64,000 bases of DNA from Mariannaea sp. PMI_226 (taxonomy: Eukaryota; Ascomycota; Sordariomycetes; Hypocreales; Nectriaceae), in assembly GCA_024336345.1 (NCBI GenBank), contig JANFOG010000004.1:3658001-3722000 (forward strand). Direction: 5' to 3'. The translations under genes were made by a program, and so were the position numbers. The notes below the pieces were generated by a model. It saw only the letters and a list, made by a program, of their open reading frames with translations, was not told the origin of the DNA and ran no database searches. Of this stretch, positions 47,301 through 57,103 are shown piece by piece. The first letter of the stretch is position 1; every line of letters begins with the position of its first letter.

Positions 47301-48075
47301 GACCACTGAGGGTGATGTGGTTGGGTGTGACAGCACTGATATAAGGCCGCCACACTGAAAGGAGATTCTTTTATGTCGTTAGAAATGAGAAGTTTCAAAA
47401 TGTAGAAAAAAAAAACAAAGTCTCACCTCCGCACATATGTAGGTTTCGATCTTTTGTTGAATGGCGGATTCCTTTCCGGACACAACCACAGACCAAGACC
47501 CCTTGCCATGTTGGTCGCTTCCAACAATATCGCATCTGGTATTAAGAGAACGTAGAGATGTTCTAAAAGCAACAATGGCTACTTCAACAGCTAAAGGGAT
47601 AAGCTCGGTCAAAGAATGGGAACAGCTTATGGCGGCTGCTGCAAAGGATCCAGCACAGACCCCAAGACAGTATGTATCTTGGGGAGTTGGATACTGCCGA
47701 CCGTCTCGGCTGTAAAAGCTGCATCTTTGTGAGACACAAGAACGTTACGTAAAAGGTTATTTTGACGTACTCAAGGAACTGTCCGATCTGGCATACGGAA
47801 AGGAGACAAAACCTGAGGACCGGTGTGCCTTCAGTCTCACCAAGCTTGGATACAAGATCAATCAAGGTTGTGAAGCGAGGAAAAAGGCCTTGAGTATGGA
47901 TGCTGAGATTACCAATTTCGTCTCTGATTCTGGCACCAACCTGTTCGAGAAATGCGGACAGCAAGGGGTTGTCTTGGACATGGAGGAGTGCCCGGAGATC
48001 GTCTTCAAATGTGACAGACAGGTCCCCGAAAAGAAGGAGTTTGCAAAGGCTCATATTGTTTCGAAAAGATTCCAT
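41370..48075 (-). CDS. Non-reducing polyketide synthase, SAT-KS-AT-PT-ACP-ACP-TE
   Basis: Seven exons on minus: 48075-47771, 47709-47427, 47367-46376, 46319-46126, 46072-43854, 43796-43035 and 42980-41370; 2121 aa, frame continuous through all joins. SAT at about 1-360 with C120 in GVCAGSF and YHAPHLF. KS starts at about 372, active C543 (DTACSS), H678 (EMHGTGT) and H720 (CIGHAESAS). AT with S994 ([10 protein letters not shown]). PT with H1321 ([13 protein letters not shown]) and the Asp of GFIMNGND. Two ACPs with phosphopantetheine serines S1680 (LGLDSLLSL) and S1787 (IGVDSLLAL). TE with S1947 (GWSAGG) and His near 2098 (VHHFSMM). There is no methyltransferase or reductase domain. All catalytic residues are present, so the enzyme should build and release an unreduced aromatic polyketide. 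Tandem ACP plus TE resembles orsellinate-type and pigment-type synthases; starter and chain length are not readable by eye. It is divergent from the EthD gene across a 511-bp promoter. Confidence 0.97.
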
Positions 48076-48355
48076 GTTGAATGAAGAAGTTGGATACAAT
48101 GGTATGTGGTCAAAAGCTAGACTATATGACTTCTTTGGCTTGTTTCTTACTTTATCCTCCAGCTCTCCTCCCACTCCAATGCCATCATCCAAATCCTTCA
48201 GCAACATCCATGACAACGGAGTATTTGCCTCGCATGGCTTATTTCAGCTTTGAAAGAAGCAATGTGATAACCACTTGCTACGCATCCTCTAAAGTCAGCT
48301 GTAACAGGGGCTTGGTTGTGATCGTATAGTGACTCCGGGGCGTCGATAGGCGGTC

Positions 48356-48368
48356 TTCGGCGCCCGAA
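48356..48368. promoter_or_regulatory. Palindrome TTCGG-CGC-CCGAA (TCG-N5-CGA type)
   Basis: A 13-bp perfect inverted repeat whose core fits TCGN5CGA, the pattern known for the Aspergillus Zn2Cys6 regulator AflR. It is about 280 bp from the PKS start and 220 bp from the EthD start. A matching TCGG-N3-CCGA occurs at 62486-62496 in another cluster promoter. Confidence 0.55.
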
Positions 48369-48493
48369 TCGCCCCCCGATCACGACGGCCCGAAGTCAGC
48401 ATTGCCGAGCCAATGTTTCAAGAAATTGGTAGAAAGTGGTTGCTTCTGATACTGATTTGGCGGGCTGTTTGGTGAGGATAAAAGCCATTCTGG

Positions 48494-48510
48494 GCCCGAA
48501 GTCTTCGGGC
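48494..48510. promoter_or_regulatory. 17-bp perfect palindrome GCCCGAAG-T-CTTCGGGC
   Basis: Eight-base arms with a single central T, about 77 bp upstream of the EthD start codon. The CCGAA/TTCGG half-sites are the same words as in the 48356 element but in everted orientation; one arm (CCCGAAGTC) recurs alone at 48389-48397. Confidence 0.6.
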
Positions 48511-48586
48511 TAAAGGCAACATTCCGCAATCTGCATCCCAACAAGGGCCAATAAAAACATCTCCCTCAAATATATACATCATCTAA

Positions 48587-49069
48587 ATGTCGAATAAAAC
48601 TCAAATACTGTTCTCCATTACTATCTTTGGCTACCGGAAGCCCGGAATGGATGAGGACTTCTATCACGACTACATCAGCCAAACACACGCCAACCACCTC
48701 AAGGACCTTTTGATCAACAATCGAATTGTTTCGTATCATATGGTAGGCTGAAAAATTTGAATTGAACCCGCAATTACGAACGATAAAAGGGGTAAACTAA
48801 TATGTTTCCAAAAGCAACACAATTCTACCAAGGACCGATTCATTCTGAATCATATCTTCCCGGGAATCCCATCAGATAAGGTTGATGATAGTGATTCCAT
48901 CATTCAGATAGTTTTCAGGAACGTTGAAGATTATGTTAGGGTTAGGAATGATGAACACTACAAGACAGTGGTTAACCCGGATCATGATGTTTTTTCTGAC
49001 CCTACAAGGACCAAGTTTGTCACTGGCTGGTTCGAGTTCCATGTGACTGATGGACAGGCCGTTGCTTAA
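48587..49069 (+). CDS. EthD-domain protein (small dimeric alpha/beta-barrel)
   Basis: Two exons, 48587-48742 and 48815-49069, encode 136 aa; neither exon alone is long, so the gene is easily missed. The sequence reads MSNKTQILFSITIFGYRKPG, then MDEDFYHDYISQTHANHLKD, and after the join QHNSTKDRFILNHIF, DSIIQIVFRNVEDYVRV, DHDVFSDPTRTKFVTGWFEF. The 'G(Y)..KP..MD.E.F...Y...H' start and 'F.DP....F..GW' end are hallmarks of fungal EthD proteins. Several act as decarboxylases, dehydratases or cyclisation aids in aromatic polyketide pathways; others are of unknown role. Sharing a promoter with the PKS strongly suggests co-expression and action on an early polyketide intermediate. The intron has a clear acceptor (CCAAAAG) and exact frame continuity (SYHM|QHNST). 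Confidence 0.88.
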
Positions 49070-50247
49070 AGAGTGGCTGAAGGACCAATGATATCGGTTT
49101 TCTAATTTTAAACCAGGTATCTTAGGCAGTTAAATAGATCTTTGATCTATGAGCTAACGCTTTTGCTGTGCATGAAGCATCCTGAGATCTTTTTGAACGA
49201 TACGGTACTGATACAACCCTCCACTTCCACCTTATACCGGGCAGGTAAAAATACAGATTTTTGGCAGGTTGGATAAAAATTCTCAAGGTTTGAGAAGGGG
49301 ATCTTGGAAGTAAGTTCTCATCTGCTGACTTGAGACGGCTGGACTGATTCATGAATGCTACTCTACCATGTAATAATGTGATAATCTTCTATATCCCTGG
49401 TACCATCCCCTACTGCCCGACAAGGAAATATTGGAGGTGTCTCAATAATGTGTGCTAGATATGGCTTAGGAGAATTATGTGCAGGAGGATCTGCCGCAAG
49501 GAACACACTCTCAGAACCTTGGGTACATCAACGAAGGCCGATATCCACGCAAGTGTTAGTATTGGATTGGATATAATTGAGCTCATTTCTCATAGGCCGG
49601 TTTTATCTAGGTGCAGTCAAGTTATAGTCTATAACGCAACTGCTTGCTGACGCACAATCTTGCGTCATGTATGCTATGCCGGAAGCTCTAGCATCCGAGC
49701 TATTGACACAGCTACTCTTAGCACGAATAGAGGCTCTAATGCTACACTGGCCTCCTGCTATGTGGTTAGAGATGCGATAGGATAACTATGCCAGTTGGTC
49801 GTCGTATATGCAGATCTATGCATAGGATATGCACCGCCTCCCTGGCAGACCGGCCGGATCCGAGCTTCTACCCCGTCTTAGTCTGACAGAGTGATGAGCT
49901 TTCCAGTCAAAAACGAGGAGCGGGAGCGGACCATGTATTCGTCCGATAACAACGCACTGTTACGTAGGCGGGCAGTTGATTTTATGACAAGCAAGCCATC
50001 TTACATCCACGGTATCGTGCATGAGCACAGTTCAAGTCGCGTGGCGAACTAGTTGTAACGGAAGTGATCCGTAGACTACGAACATGTGTTATGCCCCTGG
50101 CTAATCCGGATATCTTGCCGTCTTGGACGATGATCCTTCAAAATTCTTCAATTGTCAAGTTAGTACGAATGCTCGTATACTCACACGGAATCCAATCAAC
50201 CTAGAATGATCTGCATTCTACACCGTCGGTACACTCGGCACCCGGAA
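49070..50247. other. Intergenic region between convergent EthD and iron-ADH genes
   Basis: About 1.2 kb, larger than expected between convergent cluster genes. The left part is AT-rich 3' flank. The part 49600-50240 has a different texture, with many CTA/TAG words, and includes a possible degraded coding relic (49667-49990). No intact gene. Confidence 0.5.
49667..49990 (+). pseudogene. Possible RIP-degraded coding relic
   Basis: From the ATG at 49667 one frame reads with protein-like composition (LLTQLLLARIEALMLHWPP, then DNYASWSSYMQIYA and DMHRLPGRPAGSELL) interrupted by TAG at 49778 and at 49823, then by TGA TGA further on. Both TAG codons are one C-to-T change from CAG (Gln), the CpA to TpA change favoured by repeat-induced point mutation. 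I do not recognise the family; a transposon-derived gag- or transposase-like gene is one guess, chance is another. Confidence 0.3.
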
Positions 50248-51675
50248 CTAACAAAAAAATTCCTTAATTAATCTAAAAATGGCATCGTTGGTATCTCCTC
50301 TAGAAACCTTCTCTGAAATGACTGCAACTTGATCCATTGCCACCCCACGGCTGGATAGGGATGGCTGTGCCAGACCTAATTCAGTGACTAAGTTCTCTAC
50401 ACGCTGTGCAACTTCGAGGGCATCGGCCAAGTCGTTGCCAGCTCGACGCTGTCCACCCATGGCGGGCAACAGACGAGCAACCTGTTTGGCAGCCGCAATG
50501 CTATTCGTTGCTTTATGACGGATGACAGGGGCCAGAGTGAGACAACTGGTTTCACCGTCTAGAGACTTCTGTTAGCATATCTAAGTTGTTCAGCCTAGGC
50601 TGACAGTAATTCCATATCGTGGCCGTACCACACTTGTGATACGAAAGGTTGCCGAAGAGGACAATAACCCGGCCATATCGTACTGCCAAAGTCTCTCACA
50701 CCTGTTCAGAAAGAGGGAGAAGAAAGCAGCAAAAGGCAAGGATACCTCTAGCAGTTATGGTTTCTCCCCTCTCATCTGGAACACGAGTTGGATGCATGTA
50801 CAAGAACGAGATATAATGAAGGACTCACGAGGAATGCCATACGGACTCCCAATTGCGTGCCCTAGGGAGTGTGAGAGACCCATACTGCCTCTAAAATTGG
50901 ACCCGCGAAGCCCGGAACTCGCAAAGGCAGCAAGCTGCAGCTTTGTTGTCGTGTCGTGTCCCTCGTCAGATCCATGGAGTGCCTTTGCCCGGGGCAGGCC
51001 CTCTGCCAGCACGGCCAAAGCCCACATAGCTATGGCCTTCCAAGGCATCTCTGAGGCGTTTGGATGATACATGGTTTCTACTGCGTGGTCAATAGCGCGT
51101 ACGCCTGTCGATAGCCATAGGCGTTGGGGTGTGAATCTGGCAAAGGTGGCGTCGTAGAAAATGGTGCTGATGCCCATAGACGGATGCATAAACCCGACCT
51201 TTGTGCCATCCCGACGTGTGAAACCACCACCAGGTGTACACTCAGCTGCGCTCAGAGTCGTGGGAATGGTGATGTGGGTAAGCATTTTGCCCATTTTTTC
51301 ATGGATGCGGAAGCAGAGCGTCTTAGCTGAGTCGATAGGTGAGCCACCACCAACAGACAAGATCGTATCAATCGTCTCTGTTTGAGCGAGGAGCCTAGTA
51401 GCTTCGTCGATACCGTCTTCTTGACCATGCTGCTGGATCTTGTCGAAAGTTCCAGCGTGATATTCGCCCAGAATGTGCTCCAACTTCTGCAACAGAGGTG
51501 TCCTAGTAGAGATGGACTGACCAGTGACAATGAAGACCCTGGATGATGGAGATGGTAAGACCGCAAGAAGATGCTTCTCAGCGCACCCAGGCCCATAATA
51601 GAGATTTTTTAAATGGCCATGAGGTTTCCAGAGGCCAGATAGAGGGAGAGGGGAAGTTGTGCAATCAGTAGTCAT
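50248..51675 (-). CDS. Iron-type alcohol dehydrogenase family, maleylacetate-reductase-like
   Basis: Exons 51675-50829 and 50558-50248 encode 385 aa. Cofactor motif LSVGGGSPIDSAKTL and ITIPTTLSAAECTPGGGF are typical of the maleylacetate reductase branch. The metal-site region reads GVRAIDHAVETMYHP: the Asp used by most iron alcohol dehydrogenases is replaced (Arg193), while H197, H269 (LSHSLGHAIG), H273 and H283 (GIPHGETSCLTLAP) are present; H283 is created by the splice. Maleylacetate reductases likewise depart from the metal-binding Asp. The family reduces the double bond of maleylacetate-like ring-cleavage products with NAD(P)H. In this cluster a role on an oxidised or opened aromatic ring is plausible but inferred. 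The 270-nt intron is unusually long for this window and carries no gene I can recognise. Divergent from the Zn2Cys6 regulator. Confidence 0.88.
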
Positions 51676-52616
51676 CTTGGCAGGGGCTTCTGGGATGTGA
51701 AGAAATAGAGAGGGAATGTTGGTATAATTTTTATTGATGTGTTATAGGAAGAGAAAGCCTACAGAGCAGTATTTCTAGCTGTAGAGGGTTAAACCTGTCG
51801 TGCGACGTCACAGTTATGATGCCACGCAGCCCTATCATGGGGGTTCGTGTAAGTCACGGGTGCTGAATGAACATAATGACAACTCACAGCTTCATCCCGA
51901 CAGCACAAATCACCGGGCTGGGATATGTAGGAAGATAACGAGGTGGATATCAATAATATCACAGAATTGGGAAGACAGAAAACCCGATGATTCCAGCCAA
52001 GAAAGAATGAGAGAGTCGCACATAGGCAAAGGGGAATCTGCTCGATTCGGATAATGGGTATGCCGGTCAATCGGCGGATAAACATATATACCAACCAAAG
52101 GGAGTATTTTAAATGGCTTATGTGCTACACTCGCAGCATTGATAGCAGATGAGATGCGATCGAGACCAAGCCACCACTCCAGGTAGGTGAATTTGATAGG
52201 CTATCAAAGGAGAGGAGAGCTAGATCCCTCCCACGCAGTAAGCTCTCGGACGCCCCAGTCACATCAAATGGCCTATGTAAGATTGGGTCCTACGGTGTGG
52301 GAAAGACTGCGCTGCTGTCGTGTCTCCTACTGATTATTCCAAGTTCCGCAGCAGGGCCTGGAGGTCGTTCGCCGTGATCTCATCCATCACTTTTGGAGCT
52401 TAAGGCGAACTATATACATTCTACCTTATTGTGTTCTTGACTCGGCGGTAATAGGACAATCGAGCTGTACCAAATTGGATAGAGATTGCGGCCTTTGCGA
52501 CCGAATGTGGAATTCTCAGAGCAAGGAGGTTTGTTAGCATCTCCATCTCCTTTGCCACCTCCCGGCGCCCATGTCGCAGGCTCATAGCTGACTTGGTCTG
52601 GTGATAGCAGCCACAG
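51676..52616. promoter_or_regulatory. Divergent promoter region: iron-ADH / Zn2Cys6 regulator
   Basis: About 940 bp between start codons. It contains several CGG words (ATTCGGATAATGG near 52031, CAATCGGCGGATAA near 52069) but no perfect TCG-N5-CGA palindrome. A 101-codon minus frame at 51789-52094 has no domain and is not accepted. Confidence 0.5.
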
Positions 52617-55100
52617 ATGTGGTCCACACACGACCTGGCATGCGCACACTGCCGAGCTCGCAAGATCCGCTGTGGGCGAGAGCGGCCGCAGTGCGAGAGC
52701 TGTAAACGCGACGGCGTTGAGTGTAGATATTCATCACCAGGAAAGCGAATTAACCACGTCAAGTTATTGTAAGTCACGCAAGTCATAAATAACAGACACC
52801 CCCCGGTAAGGATGCACAAAGACTGATGAAACGTACTTGTTTCAGATGCCAGAATTTCGAAGCCCTCGAGGACCAGCTGAATAGTATCCAAAGCGACCTG
52901 TCGGCTTTGACTTCGTTGGTGAGGAACGGGAGCACTGCCCAGCCGCTTTATTTCCAGGGGGAGGACTTGATTCTACAGGAGTTCACCGACTGTCCTGCAT
53001 CATTGTTGACCGGGCCTCGCAAGGACCGACACATCGTCCGTAACGAAGCCAACTCGATCGACCGATACCACGGACCTTGTTCCCTATACGCCCTCTGCAC
53101 CGAGTTTCACCGCGATCTTCTCCGAGCCCGGGACGACTTGTCGCCGGGGAACGATAGAACTGGGACTCAGGTATTGCTAGAGCAGATGTGCGCCGATGCT
53201 AGCAATGAAGACCACATGGATATACCCTCAGAACACGCTGGAGTCTGTCTTCCCCCGCGCCAGTTTCTCAACATTGTCGTCGGGCCCTTCTTTAATAATG
53301 CCGACTATGCAACAGACTTGTTTCTAAGGCATAACTTCCAGACCCAAGTTGATCGGGTGTATTCCCAGACCTTGACTCCAATGGATGAGGCATGGGCAGT
53401 GTGCTTCAATGTTATAGTCCTTCTCGCTATCGGGAAAGATGATTCGGCTCAAAGCAACAATCCGTTCTTTCAGCCTTTTCTTCAGACTTTGAGGATGACA
53501 GTCAACAACCCTAGGGTATTTTTGACCCCGCGACTAGTCAATGTCCAGGCATTGGCCTTATTGGTGAGTTCTCTTGGTGGCCAAGACCAGTCCCCTTTCT
53601 TGTGGCTATTGTCACTTACTTCATTCACCGCAGAGCCACATTGCAGAGCAATACAGTCCTCCAGGCTTTGCAGAACTTGTTTTTGCCCAAGCATGTCTCC
53701 TGGCTCGAATAATGGGCCTCCATCAGAGTCGTGCTTCCCCAAGTGGTCACAATTCTGAAGAGATTCTTGAGAAGCAAAAGGTCTTTCGGTCTCTTTACAT
53801 CCGGGATAAGAACTTTGCTATATGCAGAGGCTCATCTTCCTGGCTTCCCAACTTTGACTCCAGTATCACTCCACTCTATGATCATTTAGAGGGAAATGAG
53901 GTACAGTATGCTCCGAGGATCGAACTTGCTCATATCCAAGATGAGATATACCGCCGTCTCCATTCAGCTGAGTCCCCGAACTTACCAGGTTCAGCACTCT
54001 CTCATCTGCTCTCGGTATTGGAACAGAAACTAGACCGCTGGTCTGTGACGCATTCAATCGTCAAAAAGTCAGCCTCATCTGCAGAATGGGCTAGCTTGGC
54101 CTTGTCTTTTTTTGCTACGCGGCTCTGCATATTTAGGTGCAGTGACGACGTGAGACTAAGTCTCAAGGCCTTCAACGACGCCAAAGCCTGTTGTCTATTA
54201 TTTCTATCAGCTACGGCATCTAAACCTAACCCAATTTTAGCTGATGCTCTGGACTTACTGCTTGGAAGAAGACAGCCGTCGAGTCCCCTAGTCGTCGAGA
54301 ACTCAGAAGCAGCTTCGGATGCGCCCTTTCCAGCCCAAAACTCTCTGTATGACGAGAATGACACAGTGGGATCTTTGCCTCGGTTGACAGCAATCTTCCC
54401 CTTGGCAGCCATCTTCGAGGTTGCCAAGCACTTAGCGCTTGGATCGATGTCACCTCCAAGCTCGACGCCGCAAAGCCACTTTGATGAAGAATTGCTCCTT
54501 CTCGAGACACTCAGGGATCGATTTGTATCAGCCATCAGCCACGGACAGATTGATAACTTGACCCGAAAGCTCGGCCGCACGCTGGACACCATGTTGCTTG
54601 TTATCCGCCAAAAGAGATTCCCCAAGGAGGACACCACGCCATCAATGATCTTCAACGACCTATCAAGTCTACACTCGAGCGCCTCATCCGGATCCCAGAG
54701 GAACAATGCTGGTGGCTCCCGTAAGGGATCGAGCCCGGAGCCCGACGCCCCTTTGGCAGTGACCACTGTCACGAGTGACACCACGAACACATCCTCAATG
54801 CTGCTACCCTTCATGCAACCATTCGAGTCCCCTAGCAACTGTTCCCCGTGGGGAAACACCAGTACAAATCCAGGTATCGTCAACAATGCTGGCCTCTCTC
54901 CTTGGCCAGTTTCGTACAAGCAGCAAGTAGATTCTACAGGACGAGTAGGGAAGCGTCCGAGACTGCCTAGTCAGATGGAAATGCTCGATATGACGGCAGT
55001 ATTTTCAGAGAATGGTCAAAGACTTGAAGACGATCCGCTGTCCATGTTTGAGCTTTTCTCGAGCAACAATGACATTGCAGTGTTTGATAGTGAGGAGTAG
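52617..55100 (+). CDS. Zn2Cys6 (GAL4-type) transcription factor with fungal-specific TF domain
   Basis: Exons 52617-52768, 52846-53563 and 53634-55100 encode 778 aa. The start MWSTHDLACAHCRARKIRC leads into a complete binuclear zinc cluster, CAHC-x6-C-x6-C-x2-C-x6-C with the basic RARKIR between cysteines 2 and 3, then a short linker and a probable coiled coil (FEALEDQLNSIQSDLSALTS). The middle region carries the fungal_trans-type helices (PPGFAELVFAQACLLARIMG, RSLYIRDKNFAICRGSSSWL). The C-terminus is Ser/Asn/Pro-rich with an acidic end (DPLSMFELFSSNNDIAVFDS), a plausible activation domain. Its position inside the cluster suggests a pathway-specific activator that binds CGG-type sites in cluster promoters. 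The N-terminus could extend upstream if an extra 5' exon exists (an acceptor-like GATAGCAG lies just before), but the zinc cluster starts only eight codons after the chosen ATG, as is common. Confidence 0.92.
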
Positions 55101-55371
55101 ATTTAGTTACTATATACGTTCACTTCACGGGCAGTTTCCCCATCTTCATACCTTTTTTTCTGTCATATGTTCCTTTTAGAGTGACCCATGCAATTACCTA
55201 GAAATTTTAATCATAAAATGATCTTTATTGATTTGTAGGCACAGGCGAGGTGCCCAGGCTAAGCATGTGTCCTCCTAGTTGAATACTCGCATCCAAACTG
55301 CACAGCCGAGTAGATTATTCGATCTGCTCGATACGGCATCAAGATTGGCTTTATTCGTCTTTATGGGGGCC
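55101..55371. other. Short intergenic region between convergent genes
   Basis: AT-rich 3' flanks of the regulator (plus) and the cupin gene (minus). Nothing else seen. Confidence 0.6.
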
Positions 55372-56042
55372 TTATTCCTTGCCCATTAGGGTCTGCTCTA
55401 TTCGCTTGACGTCCTCCTCGCCAAGAGGGACCGTAGCGAATCGCAGAAGAGCCGCCTTGTTGATTTCGGGAGTCAGTTCAGCGCCGCTGCCAATAAGTTC
55501 CTCCAAGTGTTCAAAGTAGCGAATAAAGAATCCTGGGGTTGCCGTATTAATGAATACAGCTTCTTCATCAAACGGATTGCTAAACCTGTGAGGCAGGCGA
55601 ATAGGAATCGTCAACATCTCTCCAGCCTTGCAGTCTATATCCGGGCGGCCGGGAGAATGAAAACGGACGATTCCTTTCTACCAATTTGTATGCATCTGTT
55701 AGATAGAAACTAGCAGTTGTAGTTTGGATGACAAGAGCCAAACTTACGGTGACGTAGAAACCTTCGTCATGCATCTCATGAAAATGAAAGACTGGCCCAT
55801 TACTTTTTGGAGGCAATAGACTCTCAATAACTGAGAGACGATTTTGAGTGTTGGAACCATCTTCAATTGGGCGCCAGAGGTCTAGTCGAGTGAGGTTAGC
55901 TGCTTATTCTGTTGTATAGTGCTACTACAATACAAGAGCAAGTAGACTCCTTACATTGGCCAAGACGGCGCCACGGGACCTCGCTAGGCTTGAAGTGGTG
56001 TATCCGAAGAGTCTCAGCATAGGCGTCAAGCGATGGCTCCAT
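55372..56042 (-). CDS. Small cupin-fold protein
   Basis: Exons 56042-55955, 55881-55748 and 55677-55372 encode 175 aa starting MEPSLDAYAETLRIHHFKPS. Cupin motif 1 is GPVFHFHEMHDEGFYVTKG, with the two His of HFH, a third in MHDE and the Glu two residues later; motif 2 is IPIRLPHRFSNPFDEEAVFI with the fourth His. The intact metal set suggests a mononuclear Fe/Mn/Zn centre. Similar stand-alone cupins occur in fungal aromatic-polyketide clusters (from memory: oosporein and patulin clusters), where they are linked to oxidation of polyhydroxylated benzenes or late steps of unclear chemistry. Here it sits between the regulator and a zinc-type dehydrogenase, divergent from the latter across about 1.06 kb. 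The C-terminal stretch after motif 2 (FIRYFEHLEELIGSGAEL) is the usual helical tail. Function beyond 'cupin' is inferred. Confidence 0.88.
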
Positions 56043-57103
56043 GATTTTGCTTCTAACTGTTGCTGAGTCTCAAGTGCTACTGTCCCGGAACCCTTTAGTG
56101 CGTTCGTTCCATTTTTTTTCAAGCAATAAGTATTCTAGTCTTACATTTAGCTCTCCGTAAGAAACCTTTGTGGTGCACTTTTCTGGTGCCCTTTGTGCGA
56201 GTGTTCAGTGTTGGTGGCCAAGGCAGAACTCGATAATTACCCGGTTTGCATTGTATATGATCCACGTACCCACGCGGAAGAACTTCAAAAAGATAGAAGT
56301 AATAGTGACTGCGTTTATGCCACGTCTCTTAAGACCGATAGCTCCGTCACTAGATGGGTTTCGAATCTTTTGTTCGCAACGGCAGCTAGCACCATGCGGC
56401 TTCCGGCGATGACGGAATTCCATCGTGTAGGTCATGGTGTCACATATTTCGATTGGGTTTCGATTGGGGAAATGCCAGTGGTACCAGTAATGGAAAATAG
56501 AAGCTCCATCAGCATCGGCTTCCGTTCTCGCACGTCGTGCGGTGTAGTCTCACCCTGAGCTGTTCTCTTGTCTTAGTTGACTCGGGTCAGTCCAGGTTAC
56601 AGGGTGGAGTTATTGTCATGTCGTCAGTTCTGGCAGCTCCCAAATGACCGTAGTATAATCGTACATTGTACCTAATTGAAGATTGTTCATGGCACCAAAG
56701 GAGGTATACAGAGGGTAACAGAACACAGGGTGCCCACGTTTCCGGATACCGGCATTTCTTGGGCGACTTTGAGCTATAGTCCGATCTCATAGTAATATGG
56801 ATCGAGGAGAATGGTCGCTGCAAGTGGCAAGTGATGAGAGGGATAACAATTCCGTTCCTTCTAGCTTGATACAGGCAACAAAGAATGCCGGAGGTCGCTT
56901 GCGCTTGCTGGCTTATTCTATAATACTCAGAAGGAAGTTGGCATATTTTATCTTTTACCTTCGTCATCGAGATTTTGTTTCTCTTCCTCCTTCTCCTCTC
57001 CTCCTCTTGCCATTTTGTACTGTTGTCGCTGTTATCGCTAATTTTTGAACTCACTCACTTAGAAGTATACACACACTTTTGCTCTCTGGTCACGCTTAGA
57101 ACC
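56043..57103. promoter_or_regulatory. Divergent promoter region: cupin / zinc-type dehydrogenase
   Basis: About 1.06 kb between start codons. It contains CCGG-ATA-CCGG at 56742-56752 and a near-match to the cluster palindrome (TCGGCTTCCGT near 56516). Right before the dehydrogenase start the sequence is C/T-rich (leader-like). A 121-codon plus frame (56193-56558) has no recognisable domain and is not accepted. Confidence 0.5.

Larger units (their letters stand above)
48076..48586. promoter_or_regulatory. Bidirectional promoter: PKS / EthD-domain gene
   Basis: The 511-bp gap between the two start codons contains a cluster of CGAA/TTCG words absent from the flanking coding sequence: TTCGG-N3-CCGAA at 48356-48368, GGCCCGAAGTC at 48387-48397 and a perfect 17-bp palindrome at 48494-48510. 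A TATATA stretch lies just upstream of the EthD start (about 48570). These are candidate binding sites of the cluster's Zn2Cys6 regulator. Confidence 0.65.

Noticed and set aside
54002..54919. 305-codon minus-strand frame opposite the Zn2Cys6 regulator
   Set aside because: The plus strand has the intact, spliced regulator frame; the antisense frame has no domain.
56193..56558. 121-codon plus-strand frame between cupin and dehydrogenase
   Set aside because: No domain or splice context; sits in a divergent promoter region.
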